Origin: Chitinophagales bacterium
GTDB taxonomy: Bacteria; Bacteroidota; Bacteroidia; Chitinophagales; CAIOSU01
Direction of reading: 5' to 3'
DNA length: 64,000 nucleotides
NCBI GenBank assembly: GCA_040877935.1
Contig: JBBDNB010000033.1
Span: 24,495-88,494, forward strand
Both the position numbers and the translations under genes were made by a program. Positions 55,156 to 64,000 of this stretch are shown piece by piece. Within the stretch, counting starts at the first letter, position 1. The number at the start of each line of letters is the position of its first letter. The notes beneath the pieces were generated by a model. It saw only the letters and a program-made list of their open reading frames with translations. It had not been told where the DNA came from and made no database searches.

Positions 55156-55449
55156 TCAACTGATTTTAAGCGTTAGGGATTTTCCAAAACCCAACTCCAC
55201 TAAACGATAAAGCGTAGAAAGTTGAATATCGCTGTGCCCATTTTCAATCCTTGAAATAAAACTCTTTTTAGTACCGGTTTTTTCAGCAAGTTGCTCTTGA
55301 GTAAGCTTGGCTTCCTTTCTTGCATCCCGTAAAATTTCGCCAATTGCAAATGCCTTTGCTTTTAACTCAAAATTATCGCGTTCCACAGTACCAATAGCTC
55401 CATATCTTTTGGTCAAATGATCTTCAAAACTGGTTAATTCTCTTTTCAT
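55156..55449 (-). CDS. higA: HigA-like XRE antitoxin
   Basis: The 97-aa protein has a Cro/XRE helix-turn-helix in the second half (ILRDARKEAKLTQEQLAEKT, KKSFISRIENGHSD). As in HigBA modules the antitoxin follows its toxin (1-bp gap) and is expected to repress the operon. It is convergent with the glycosyltransferase. Confidence 0.88.
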   Translation of the reverse strand: MKRELTSFEDHLTKRYGAIGTVERDNFELKAKAFAIGEILRDARKEAKLTQEQLAEKTGTKKSFISRIENGHSDIQLSTLYRLVELGFGKSLTLKIS

Positions 55450-55450
55450 T

Positions 55451-55789
55451 TTATTTTGATTTAAAATATTCTGCTTTAATTCTTAATGCTTTCTGAATTT
55501 CTTTTGAGGGCGTTTTTTGGGATTTCTTCTGAAAACCATTGAAAAGAATGACAAGATTGCCTTTATCAAAACAGCAAAAAACCCTGTATATATTACTTTG
55601 AAATTCTATTCTGATCTCAAATAACCCATCTGTTCCTGTTAAGTGTCTGAAAAATTTACTTGGAATCCTATCCGCAACTCTTATCAGATAAAGTACTTGG
55701 TCAATTTTATCTTGAACTTTTGAATCTTGAGCTTCGAAAAAATTGATGAAATACCTTCTGTAAAACAAAAGTTTTCTTTTTTGCTCCAT
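55451..55789 (-). CDS. higB: RelE/HigB-family toxin (phage Gp49-like)
   Basis: The 112-aa protein has the compact RelE-like fold: FFEAQDSKVQDKIDQVLYLI, FFRHLTGTDGLFEIRIEF, YRVFCCFDKGNLVILFNGF and the C-terminal KKSQKTPSKEI. In the family these residues cleave mRNA on the ribosome. Length is normal and no damage is seen. The toxin-first order and adjacent XRE gene identify a HigBA module. A promoter was not found. Confidence 0.88.
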   Translation of the reverse strand: MEQKRKLLFYRRYFINFFEAQDSKVQDKIDQVLYLIRVADRIPSKFFRHLTGTDGLFEIRIEFQSNIYRVFCCFDKGNLVILFNGFQKKSQKTPSKEIQKALRIKAEYFKSK

Positions 55790-55851
55790 GCAATAAAGTT
55801 AACGAATAATGGAACAAAAAGTTTCTGTTAAGAAAAATTGAACGGAATAGG

Positions 55852-56832
55852 TCAATTCTTTGGGTCATCATACTCCGGAAAATAAAAATCATCATCTTGA
55901 TCGTCTTTGTTGCCTTCCATTTCATCCTCTTTATTTTCCGCTGGTGTTACTTCTTCAGCTATGGGCAAATACCTATAATACAAGCCAAACTGGGCTGAAA
56001 ATGCCAGCGTAAATAAATAAATGCCCATCAACATAAAAAAGAGAAATGCTGGGAGCGCAAAGCGGGGCACTGCAATACTGGTGCCTGTGAACACTATTAC
56101 TGCAAAAATAAAGAGCACCACCAACAGCATTATAAAACCAAAGGAAAAAATCAGGATTTTGAGGGCAGAACCCCAGGAAATATTTCTCCAGCTATACGCC
56201 AAAGATTCTAGAATAGATTTGGAATCTTCAAGCAGGTAAACCACCGGACTGATAATAAATTTGATCAGCAGCAGGTAATAGATAATATTCGCCAGAAAAG
56301 ACAAACTAAAAGAATAGGGCGCAAAACTTTGCACAAGCAAAGCAGGGATATAAGTAAGCAAAGTAATAATACCCAGTAAAACTGCCACTTTAATTGATTT
56401 GCCATTCAGGCTTTTCAACATAAACCCAATCAGCTGCATGGGCTTGTTGTTGGCTTTGGCATCCAAAATTTTAAAAACTACCTGGTAAACATAGCCGAGG
56501 AAAAACAGATAGGTCACAAATAGCCAGGACACCGCCAGCAGCAGATAATAAATACCCAGATCACCAAATTCGAATGTGAAAAATTCAGAAATTACTGCCC
56601 AGGGGCCTCCACTTGTATCCATATCAGTAAAATCAGGCTGGTCATTGATAATCAACATTCCGTCTTCAAACCACTGAATAAAAAAATAGGAAGCAGGTAA
56701 ACTGACCAAAAACCAGAATATAAATGTCACTAATAAGACAATAGCAGTAGCAAAAAGCGCCCTGAAAGCCAGTTTGAAACTGCTGCCAAAAAAATCTTCC
56801 TTAAAGCGGGTGATCCAATTTTTTTGTTCCAT
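55852..56832 (-). CDS. Polytopic membrane protein of unknown function
   Basis: The 326-aa protein (start MEQKNWITRF; an ATG 42 bp upstream is possible) has about six hydrophobic segments and a highly acidic C-terminal tail (KEDEMEGNKDDQDDDFYF). The internal region with LLEDSKSILESLAYSWRN, a loop between two helices, resembles Bacteroidota proteins of the DUF4013 type, but I cannot confirm this. It lies head-on to nothing; higB is transcribed in the same direction downstream. Confidence 0.72.
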   Translation of the reverse strand: MEQKNWITRFKEDFFGSSFKLAFRALFATAIVLLVTFIFWFLVSLPASYFFIQWFEDGMLIINDQPDFTDMDTSGGPWAVISEFFTFEFGDLGIYYLLLAVSWLFVTYLFFLGYVYQVVFKILDAKANNKPMQLIGFMLKSLNGKSIKVAVLLGIITLLTYIPALLVQSFAPYSFSLSFLANIIYYLLLIKFIISPVVYLLEDSKSILESLAYSWRNISWGSALKILIFSFGFIMLLVVLFIFAVIVFTGTSIAVPRFALPAFLFFMLMGIYLFTLAFSAQFGLYYRYLPIAEEVTPAENKEDEMEGNKDDQDDDFYFPEYDDPKN

Positions 56833-56934
56833 TGGGCTTGAAGTTATAAAACATGAATTAATTAATCGGCTCAATACATTTTAACTTGTTGTATTGGCTA
56901 ACAGCAAAATCAATTTGGTATATTATCACCAAAT

Positions 56935-56968
56935 AAAAAACCGAGTCAATCAAATCAACCCGGTTTTT
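56935..56968 (-). terminator. Rho-independent terminator
   Basis: On the minus strand AACCGGGTTG, loop, GACTCGGTT then T6. It lies 24 bp after the 167-aa gene's stop. Confidence 0.7.
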
Positions 56969-56991
56969 AAACATTCTATAAAATCTGAGAT

Positions 56992-57495
56992 TTAAAAATC
57001 TTCTACACTGGTGTTTTCTTCATAAGCTTCTGCTGCCTCCCAGTCACTCTCAAAATAAACCTGGAAATCACGAAATTCATGTAAATACATCGTGATGATA
57101 ACATCCTGAACTTTCCATGTCCTCACCTCAGTGTTGTCAATAATCTCTTTATCATAATCCCCAAATTTGTGTTCAATGATAAAAGTCATGTATTGCGCCT
57201 GCTCACGAGGGCCTTCCAAAAGGATTTTGTACAATTTCTTTTCTCCATTAAAAATGTAGTTTATACGATTTAAATCAACGCTCCCAATCTTCATATTATC
57301 TCCAGGGATCTTATAAGCCTTTTTCTCAGGAGAGGTTTTATCTATTTCAAAATTTACCTGAAAACCACTTCTGTAGGTAGAGTCAAGAGGTGTCCCCCAG
57401 TATATTTCTCGAAAATCAGTAATTCTGTCTTTGCTTTGCCCCAATGCAACGGAATAGAAAGAAAACAATAAAATGATTAGTGCTGAAAATTTCAT
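56992..57495 (-). CDS. Exported protein of unknown function
   Basis: The 167-aa protein has a signal peptide (1-19, ending ALGQSK). The mature part is a mixed alpha/beta fold with ITDFREIYWGTPLDS and the Trp-rich end FQVYFESDWEAAEAYEENT. The phrase FREIYWGTPxxxxY is reminiscent of small periplasmic proteins found in many Gram-negative bacteria, but no family is named with confidence. It is monocistronic, ended by the hairpin at 56935-56968, and divergent from the S41 protease (308-bp gap). Confidence 0.7.
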   Translation of the reverse strand: MKFSALIILLFSFYSVALGQSKDRITDFREIYWGTPLDSTYRSGFQVNFEIDKTSPEKKAYKIPGDNMKIGSVDLNRINYIFNGEKKLYKILLEGPREQAQYMTFIIEHKFGDYDKEIIDNTEVRTWKVQDVIITMYLHEFRDFQVYFESDWEAAEAYEENTSVEDF

Positions 57496-57688
57496 TACAA
57501 GTTTTTAATTTAAGTTTTTAAAAAAAATCGAAACGAAAATGCGAAAAAAATTCAACCTACACACGCTTCAGCGCTTCAAGATATAAACATTAACTTCTTT
57601 TAAATAACTTAGAACAGAAGTTTCCTTATCTCTTTTTATTAAATTGATTGCTTTGACAAATCTCGGCAGGGAATCAACAACAATTTAT

Positions 57689-57696
57689 TAATTTTG
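57689..57696 (+). promoter_or_regulatory. -7 element upstream of S41 protease
   Basis: TAATTTTG matches TAnnTTTG, 107 bp before the protease ATG. TTTG at 57652-57655 is too far for a -33 element. The rest of the 308-bp intergenic gap shows no other feature. Confidence 0.4.
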
Positions 57697-57803
57697 CTTT
57701 TACACTTGTATTTACACAACTTGTATGGCGTCATAAAAATACCATTAATACCCTGGCGTTTATTTTTCAATCATTATTCTAATAAAGGAAACATTATACA
57801 TCC

Positions 57804-59909
57804 ATGAAGCAATTTAAAGGAATCGTTCTATTGTGCTTATTATTTATTCTACCTACACAAATCAGCAAGACTGAAAATGTAGCAATTCCTGACAAAGAAC
57901 ATGTCCTCATGGATCTGATTTTCCAGGGGCTTTCTGCCAATCACTACAAAAGTGTTACGCTCAATGATGAATACTCCAATCATGCATTTGACATGTATAT
58001 TAAGCGTACAGATTACAACAAACGTTTTTTTCTAAATGAAGACATTGAAAAACTAAATGTTTACCGCAATAAAGTAGATGATCTTGTGAAAGACAAATCC
58101 TACGAATTGTTTGAATTGAGTATTGATATAATGGACAAGCGCATACAACAAGTCAAGACATTCTACCCTGATATACTCAAAAAACCATTTGACTTCGAAC
58201 GCCAAGAGTTCATTGAGCTTGATGCCGACAAAAAAGACTTTGCCAATAATATAAAAGAACTCAAAGAAAGATGGCGCAAGTCACTAAAATATCAAACACT
58301 GCGAAAACTTCATACAGATCTGGAGCAACAGGAAAAATCCGAGGTAGACTCTATAAAAAATAAGAGTTTCAAAGAAATGGAAGCAGATGCGCGCGAATAT
58401 GTGCGCAAAAGCCAGGAGAACTTCTTTGAGCAATTGGAAAAATTAGAAAGACAAGACAGGGTATCTGTTTACATCAACTCTTTAATAAGTATATACGATC
58501 CACATACCAACTATTTCCCTCCAAAGGATAAAGAAAATTTTGACATTGCAATTTCAGGACGCTTAGAAGGTATAGGCGCACAGCTCAACCAAAAAGACGG
58601 CTTCATTAAAGTATCGAGAATTGTTCCGGGCAGTGCATCCTGGCGACAGGGGGAATTAGAAGTCGGAGATATTATTCTAAAGGTAGCCCAGGCAGATGAC
58701 GAGCCCGTGGATGTTGTAGATATGAGACTGGACAAAGCTGTTCAACTTATTCGAGGAAAAAAGGGAACCGAAGTCAGACTTACTGTACAAAAACTGGATG
58801 GAGAGATAAAAATCATTTCAATTATTCGGGATATAGTGGTCCTCAAAGAAACTTATGCCCGATCTGCAATTTTACAGGAAGAGGGGGTTGATGAAAAGCT
58901 CGGTTATATCAAACTGCCAAAATTTTATACCGACTTTACAAAAACCGGTGGCAGAACCTCTTCAGATGATGTTGCCAACGAGATTGAAAAATTGAAAAAA
59001 GAAAATATAGATGGTCTTATTCTCGATCTGAGAAATAATGGTGGCGGCTCATTGCAGGATGTTGTAAAAATGGTTGGGTTGTTTATCGAAACAGGCCCTA
59101 TAGTTCAAGTGAAAGCCAGGGCAGGCGCTCCATACATTTTCGAGGATAATGATCCTGAAATTCAATACAATGGTCCATTACTTGTTATGGTTAATCCATT
59201 GAGCGCATCAGCTTCAGAAATCCTGGCCGCAGCCATTCAGGATTACAACAGAGGAGTGATTATTGGAGCAAAAGAAACCCACGGAAAAGGTACTGTTCAG
59301 CAATTTGTGAATTTAGACCGTTTTCTCTCCGGAGACCTTAGTGAGATCAAACCACTGGGTTCTATAAAATTAACCACTCAGAAGTTTTATAGAATTGACG
59401 GACGATCGACTCAACTGAGAGGCGTTCAGCCCGACATTATTTTACCACATGTATACAGCTATATTGATATCGGGGAAAAAGAATTTGATTACGCTTTGGG
59501 ATGGGACGAAATAGAAGCACTTGATTTCAACAAATCACCGCAAAGCAATTTCGATATTAAAGACTTGCAAAAATCAAGCAGCAAAAGAACTAAGCACAAT
59601 ACAACTTTTAACTTGATAGAGGAAAATGCCCAAAGATTAAAAGCGCAAAATGAAGAAACCCTCTATCCTATTGATCTTAAAGGCTATCAGGAACACCAGC
59701 AAGAACGCAAAGAAAAATCCGAAAAATTTAAGGACATCAACAAAACACCTATTCCCGGACTAAATGCAAGTGTGCTTGCCAATACAGATTCTTTAGAAAT
59801 AGCTAATGACAGCTCTGAAATAACAAGACTCAATATCTTTACAGAAGACCTGGAAAAAGATGCTTACATCTATGAAACCATATGCATTGCCAGACAAATG
59901 ATCAATTAA
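57804..59909 (+). CDS. Carboxy-terminal processing protease (S41, Tsp/Prc type)
   Basis: The 701-aa protein has a signal-like N terminus (1-22), a helical N-terminal domain (about 30-240), a PDZ domain (about 245-335, GRLEGIGAQLNQKDG ... GDIILKVAQ) and the S41 catalytic core with DLRNNGGGSLQDVV, the nucleophile Ser in NPLSASASEILAAA and general-base Lys in THGKGTVQQF. The C-terminal domain (from about 570) matches the Prc tail. It trims or degrades periplasmic proteins from their C termini. The downstream FAD/Fe-S gene is 24 bp away. Confidence 0.96.
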   Translation: MKQFKGIVLLCLLFILPTQISKTENVAIPDKEHVLMDLIFQGLSANHYKSVTLNDEYSNHAFDMYIKRTDYNKRFFLNEDIEKLNVYRNKVDDLVKDKSYELFELSIDIMDKRIQQVKTFYPDILKKPFDFERQEFIELDADKKDFANNIKELKERWRKSLKYQTLRKLHTDLEQQEKSEVDSIKNKSFKEMEADAREYVRKSQENFFEQLEKLERQDRVSVYINSLISIYDPHTNYFPPKDKENFDIAISGRLEGIGAQLNQKDGFIKVSRIVPGSASWRQGELEVGDIILKVAQADDEPVDVVDMRLDKAVQLIRGKKGTEVRLTVQKLDGEIKIISIIRDIVVLKETYARSAILQEEGVDEKLGYIKLPKFYTDFTKTGGRTSSDDVANEIEKLKKENIDGLILDLRNNGGGSLQDVVKMVGLFIETGPIVQVKARAGAPYIFEDNDPEIQYNGPLLVMVNPLSASASEILAAAIQDYNRGVIIGAKETHGKGTVQQFVNLDRFLSGDLSEIKPLGSIKLTTQKFYRIDGRSTQLRGVQPDIILPHVYSYIDIGEKEFDYALGWDEIEALDFNKSPQSNFDIKDLQKSSSKRTKHNTTFNLIEENAQRLKAQNEETLYPIDLKGYQEHQQERKEKSEKFKDINKTPIPGLNASVLANTDSLEIANDSSEITRLNIFTEDLEKDAYIYETICIARQMIN

Positions 59910-59933
59910 TCTTTCAAATAGCTAAAGCATATA

Positions 59934-62873
59934 ATGCCGAATTTAGAGCAACTTAAAGCCGGATTTGAAGGAGAACTATTAAGCGATCATTCTTCCAGAA
60001 GCATTTATGCTACAGATGCCTCGGTTTACAGGAAAATCCCCCTTGCCGTAGCAATTCCGCGCAGCGATTCGGATATCAAAAAATTAATTCAGTTTGCCTC
60101 GGAAGAAAACATCGGGCTAATCCCAAGAACTGCCGGCACATCACTTGGCGGGCAATGTGTGGGAGATGGAATAGTTGTAGATACTTCTCAATATTTCAAC
60201 AAGATTATTGAGTTGAATAAAGAAGAAAACTGGATAACAGTTCAGCCGGGAGTTATCCGGGATGAATTAAACTTGCACCTTCAACCGCACGGATTATTTT
60301 TCGGCCCTAATACCTCCACAGCCAACAGAGCTATGATTGGCGGGATGACAGGCAACAATTCATCCGGGTCTTATTCCATTGTTTATGGCACTACCCGCGA
60401 ACATGTGCTTGAAATCACCGGGTACCTCAGCGATGGCAGCAAAGTCACTTTCAATCCATGCGATGCAGAAAATTTAGAAGAAAAAATTCAGCAGGACAAT
60501 CTGGAAGGGGAAATTTATAGGCAATTAAATGAGATTTTATCTGATAAAGACAATCAAAAAAGGATTGCAGAAAACTACCCAAAATCAAGTATCCATCGCA
60601 GAAACACGGGCTATGCACTGGACATGTTACTTCAGCATCAACCATTTAACACAAATGGCGAAGCTTTTAATGTCTGCAGTTTACTTTGTGGCTCAGAAGG
60701 TACGCTCATGCTGATTACAGAAATTAAGCTCAAACTTGTACCACTTCCTCCCAGCCATGCCGCATTACTTTGTGTACATTTTGATTCACTTCAGGAGTCA
60801 TTAGAAGCTGTTGTGGAAATTATGCCCCACCAACCAAGGGCACTTGAACTGATGGACAAGTTCATCATGGATTGCACAAAGGAAAATATTGAACACCGCA
60901 AAAACCGTTTCTTTATCCAGGGGGATCCTGAAGCTGTTTTAATTGTGGAAATGGGTGCTGATTCCAAAACTGAACTTCATAATAAAATCAACACGCTAAG
61001 TGATAGTCTTAAATCAGCAGGTCGCGGATATGCCTATCCAGTGATAGAAGGTGCTGAAGCAAAAAGAGTTTGGGAACTGCGAAAGGCAGGGCTGGGACTT
61101 TTGTCCAATATGAAAGGCGATGCCAAACCTGTTGCTGTTATTGAAGACACGGCAGTAGATTATCGCGAATTGCCACAATACATCAGCGAGTTTACCGCCA
61201 TGATGCAAAAATACAATCAAAAAGCGGTGTATTATGCTCATGCCGGTGCTGGAGAGTTACATCTTCGTCCAATACTAAACCTAAAAGACCCGGAACATCG
61301 CAAAGATTTCAGAAGAATAGCTGAAGATACTGCCAGGTTGGTGAAAAAATACAAAGGCGCACTTAGCGGAGAACATGGTGATGGCAGGGTTAGAGCTGAA
61401 TTTATTCCTAAAATGATAGGTGCAGAGAATTATCAATTGCTCCGGGACATCAAAAAACTCTGGGATCCTAAAAACATTTTTAATCCCGGGAAAATAACAG
61501 ACGCACTACCGATGGATGAAGACTTGCGCTATGAGGCAGGACAGCAAACCCCAAAATTCAATACTAAATTCACTTTCTCAGATGCAGGAGGTTTTGTGCG
61601 GGCAGCAGAAAAATGCAATGGATCGGGTGATTGTCGCAAACTTGCAATTGCAGGAGGAACCATGTGCCCCAGCTATATGGCTACCCGAAATGAAAAAGAC
61701 ACCACACGCGCCAGGGCAAATTTACTGCGCGAATTAATAGGTCGCTCAACAAATTTTGAAAAAGCTTTTGACCAGCCCGAGGCAAAGAAAATTCTCGATT
61801 TGTGCATGTCCTGCAAAGGTTGTGCTTCCGAATGCCCCTCCAATGTGGATATGTCCAAACTAAAATCTGAATTTCAATATCAATACAGAAAACACCACTC
61901 CGGAAATTTTGGCGACTGGGCTATGGCGCATATTTCAATGCTCAATAAAATAGGCAGTATTTTCCCCGCATTAAGCAATTTTGCATTAAAAGCACCCCTG
62001 CTCAGCGATGCCATGAAAAAACTGATGAATGTTCACCCAAAACGAACAATGCCTGAAATTTCAAAAATCACACTAAGAAATTTCTACAAAAATTACCGGC
62101 AAATTCCCGGGACAGGGACATTTAAAAAGAGCGTATATCTATTTGCAGATGAATTTACCAATTACAATGATGCGCACGTAGGCATTACAAGTATAAAACT
62201 GCTCAATGCCCTTGGTTACAAAGTTTTAATACCAGAACACGAAGCAAGTGGCAGAGCATTTATTTCCAAAGGATATTTAGATAAAGCCATTTATTGCGCA
62301 GAAAAAAATGTGCAAATGTTTTCGCCAATTGTGAATTCTGAAACCCCTCTACTCGGGATAGAGCCTTCAGCAATACTGACTTTCAAAGATGAATATCCTG
62401 AATTATTGCGGGGTAAAAATCAAGAAAAAGCAAAAGCTCTTGCAGAAAATGTTTCTCTCATAGACGATTTTATTGCTGCAGAATTTGAGCAAGGAAATTT
62501 TTCGGAAAAACTTTTTACTAAAAACCATAGAAAAATAGTGCTGCACGGACATTGCCATCAAAAAGCATTAAACGGGATTGAAGGCACAAAAAAAATATTG
62601 GGACTGCCCGAAAATTATAGTTTAGAAGTGTTGCCTACAGGGTGTTGTGGCATGGCCGGCTCCTTCGGATATGAGTCCGAACATTTTGATATATCAATAA
62701 AAATAGCAGGTCTGGTACTTTTTTCGGAAATTGAGCGTTTAGGTGATGATTGCATAATAGCAGCAGGCGGCACAAGCTGCCGACACCAAATAAAAGACGG
62801 CATTAGAAAAACAGCTCTACATCCTGTAGAAATTTTATTTCAGGCACTTTTAGAACAAAAAGAATTGACTTAA
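59934..62873 (+). CDS. FAD-linked oxidase fused to 4Fe-4S and CCG domains
   Basis: The 979-aa protein has an FAD-binding PCMH domain (about 20-215, IPRTAGTSLGGQCVGDG, MIGGMTGNNSSGSYS), an FAD-oxidase C-terminal domain (about 270-530, SGEHGDGRVRAEF, LWDPKNIFNPGKI), and a ferredoxin-type pair with Cys in CNGSGDCRK and CMSCKGCASECPSNVDM. A C-terminal CCG part has HGHCHQKAL and TGCCGMAGSFGYE. The layout matches YdiJ-like dehydrogenases of D-2-hydroxy acids (D-lactate, D-2-hydroxyglutarate). It oxidises the hydroxy acid and passes electrons through the Fe-S part to a membrane acceptor. Exact substrate is open. Start is 24 bp after the S41 gene. Confidence 0.93.
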   Translation: MPNLEQLKAGFEGELLSDHSSRSIYATDASVYRKIPLAVAIPRSDSDIKKLIQFASEENIGLIPRTAGTSLGGQCVGDGIVVDTSQYFNKIIELNKEENWITVQPGVIRDELNLHLQPHGLFFGPNTSTANRAMIGGMTGNNSSGSYSIVYGTTREHVLEITGYLSDGSKVTFNPCDAENLEEKIQQDNLEGEIYRQLNEILSDKDNQKRIAENYPKSSIHRRNTGYALDMLLQHQPFNTNGEAFNVCSLLCGSEGTLMLITEIKLKLVPLPPSHAALLCVHFDSLQESLEAVVEIMPHQPRALELMDKFIMDCTKENIEHRKNRFFIQGDPEAVLIVEMGADSKTELHNKINTLSDSLKSAGRGYAYPVIEGAEAKRVWELRKAGLGLLSNMKGDAKPVAVIEDTAVDYRELPQYISEFTAMMQKYNQKAVYYAHAGAGELHLRPILNLKDPEHRKDFRRIAEDTARLVKKYKGALSGEHGDGRVRAEFIPKMIGAENYQLLRDIKKLWDPKNIFNPGKITDALPMDEDLRYEAGQQTPKFNTKFTFSDAGGFVRAAEKCNGSGDCRKLAIAGGTMCPSYMATRNEKDTTRARANLLRELIGRSTNFEKAFDQPEAKKILDLCMSCKGCASECPSNVDMSKLKSEFQYQYRKHHSGNFGDWAMAHISMLNKIGSIFPALSNFALKAPLLSDAMKKLMNVHPKRTMPEISKITLRNFYKNYRQIPGTGTFKKSVYLFADEFTNYNDAHVGITSIKLLNALGYKVLIPEHEASGRAFISKGYLDKAIYCAEKNVQMFSPIVNSETPLLGIEPSAILTFKDEYPELLRGKNQEKAKALAENVSLIDDFIAAEFEQGNFSEKLFTKNHRKIVLHGHCHQKALNGIEGTKKILGLPENYSLEVLPTGCCGMAGSFGYESEHFDISIKIAGLVLFSEIERLGDDCIIAAGGTSCRHQIKDGIRKTALHPVEILFQALLEQKELT

Positions 62874-62972
62874 CCCACAAAATAAAATAAATTGCAGAAC
62901 ATTTCGGAACTGATAAGCTTCGATATTGTTGAAAGAATAAGTTTTAATTTAATTAACCAAAACCTTGTGTGA

Positions 62973-63842
62973 ATGAGACAACTGAAAATCACCAAATCCA
63001 TTACCAACAGAGAAAGCCAATCCATTGAAAAATACCTACAGGAAATTGGCAAAGAAGATTTGCTTACCGCAGAAGAAGAAGTAGATTTAGCACAAAGAAT
63101 CAAGCAAGGAGAGCAAGCAGCCCTTGAAAAACTAACGAGAGCTAATCTGCGCTTCGTTGTATCTGTAGCCAAGCAATATCAAAACAACAATCTTTCCCTC
63201 AACGACTTAATCAACGAAGGGAATCTGGGTTTGGTTAAAGCAGCTCAAAGATTTGATGAAACAAAAGGCTTTAAATTTATTTCCTATGCCGTTTGGTGGA
63301 TTCGCCAGTCTATTATACAGGCTTTGGCCGAACAATCAAGACTGGTTCGATTGCCATTGAACAAAGTGGGTTCACTTTCTAAGATCAATAAAGCATTTTC
63401 TGAGCTTGAACAAAAGTATGAACGTGAACCTTCTGCAAGTGAATTGTCAAGTATTTTAGAAATGGGTGCCGAAGAAATCGAAACAACCATGCGTGTTGCT
63501 TCCCGTCCATCATCTATTGACGCACCATTCTCAGATGGGGAAACCGGTTCACTATTAGATGTGCTGGAAAACACACAAGCAGACGTTGCGGACGAGAATA
63601 TGACCTATAGTGATTCTCTGCGTGTAGAATGTGAAAGAGCTTTATCTACGCTTACTGAGAGAGAAAGAGGTGTAATTAAACTGTTCTTTGGAATAGGCAT
63701 ACAGCACCCAATGACTTTAGAAGATATAGGAGAGCATTTTGACCTGACCAGAGAGCGCGTACGTCAAATTAAAGACAAGGCGATCAACAAGCTGCGCTCC
63801 ACTTCCAGAAGTGGTGCCTTGAAAGCTTATTTGTGTCAATAG
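62973..63842 (+). CDS. rpoD: Primary sigma-70 factor
   Basis: The 289-aa protein has region 1.2 ([20 protein letters not shown]), region 2 ([14 protein letters not shown], [17 protein letters not shown] segment, [17 protein letters not shown] for -10 melting), region 3, and region 4 with [20 protein letters not shown] as the -33 reader. It lacks region 1.1 and the large non-conserved insert, as in the Bacteroidota primary factor (sigma ABfr), which recognises TTTG/TAnnTTTG. It ends with a strong terminator. Confidence 0.96.
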   Translation: MRQLKITKSITNRESQSIEKYLQEIGKEDLLTAEEEVDLAQRIKQGEQAALEKLTRANLRFVVSVAKQYQNNNLSLNDLINEGNLGLVKAAQRFDETKGFKFISYAVWWIRQSIIQALAEQSRLVRLPLNKVGSLSKINKAFSELEQKYEREPSASELSSILEMGAEEIETTMRVASRPSSIDAPFSDGETGSLLDVLENTQADVADENMTYSDSLRVECERALSTLTERERGVIKLFFGIGIQHPMTLEDIGEHFDLTRERVRQIKDKAINKLRSTSRSGALKAYLCQ

Positions 63843-63870
63843 CATTTTCGTTTTCATGATTTTTTTGATT

Positions 63871-63904
63871 AAAAACCGACTCGTAATCTGGGTCGGTTTT
63901 TTTT
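63871..63904 (+). terminator. Rho-independent terminator of rpoD
   Basis: AAAAACCGAC, loop TCGTAATCTGG, GTCGGTTTTTTTT: a 9-10-bp stem followed by eight or more T, 29 bp after the rpoD stop. Confidence 0.9.
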
Positions 63905-64000
63905 AATTGAACTTTATTCATTAATCCCATATTGAACGATACAGTCCTAAAGCTGTCTACAAAATACAATTTCAGGCTATGTATTTCTGTTGAATTTCAC

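Overview
The window is chromosomal DNA of a Bacteroidota bacterium. Four things in the sequence point there: a short primary sigma factor without region 1.1 (62973-63842); GldL and GldM motor proteins (6691-8896); a giant SprB-repeat adhesin ending in a CHU_C-type type IX secretion (T9SS) sorting domain (35778-40706); and several upstream sites matching the Bacteroidetes -7 element TAnnTTTG, including a -33/-7 pair in front of tRNA-Leu. Genus and order cannot be fixed from the sequence alone.

Layout. 1-1934: 5' part of an exported subtilisin-like protease. 2182-4844: membrane Fe-S protein, HdrB-like CCG protein and a small conserved protein, forming an electron-transfer operon. 5049-6497: DASS carboxylate transporter. 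6691-11457: gldL, gldM and a large beta-helix plus beta-barrel protein in the place where gldN usually stands. 11540-15035: clpX, clpP, trigger factor and tRNA-Leu, a protein quality-control block. 15156-20897: rel/spoT, a Fur-family regulator, a STAS protein, purA and a pabB/trpE-type gene. 21024-26484: dps and a two-response-regulator, multi-PAS/GAF histidine kinase operon. 26806-30678: ABC1 kinase, TetR-like regulator, YbaB and TsaD. 30751-35562: TamB. 35778-40706: adhesin.

From about 41.6 to 55.8 kb the character changes. There is an intact hipBA module, an FMN glutamate-synthase-like gene, orphan exported proteins, two AT-rich membrane proteins of unknown role, a frameshifted umuD remnant, an orphan addiction-module antitoxin lying between two 64-bp copies of the tRNA-Pro 3' end, a truncated zeta-toxin gene with a small partner, and an intact higBA pair. 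These sit in and around an otherwise housekeeping-like BatA / dihydroorotase-like / DUF4199 / glycosyltransferase cluster. The dihydroorotase homologue has lost nearly all catalytic residues. The last part (55852-63842) returns to core genes: a membrane protein, a secreted protein, an S41 processing protease, a FAD/Fe-S/CCG fusion dehydrogenase and the primary sigma factor.

The best candidate for an undescribed system is the gldL-gldM-(beta-helix/beta-barrel) triad. The motor pair keeps the ionizable residues of the GldL membrane helices, but it is paired with an unrelated outer-membrane-type protein and has no gldK or gldN beside it. The second focus is the tRNA-Pro-linked toxin-antitoxin and remnant zone, which looks like a decayed integration hot spot.
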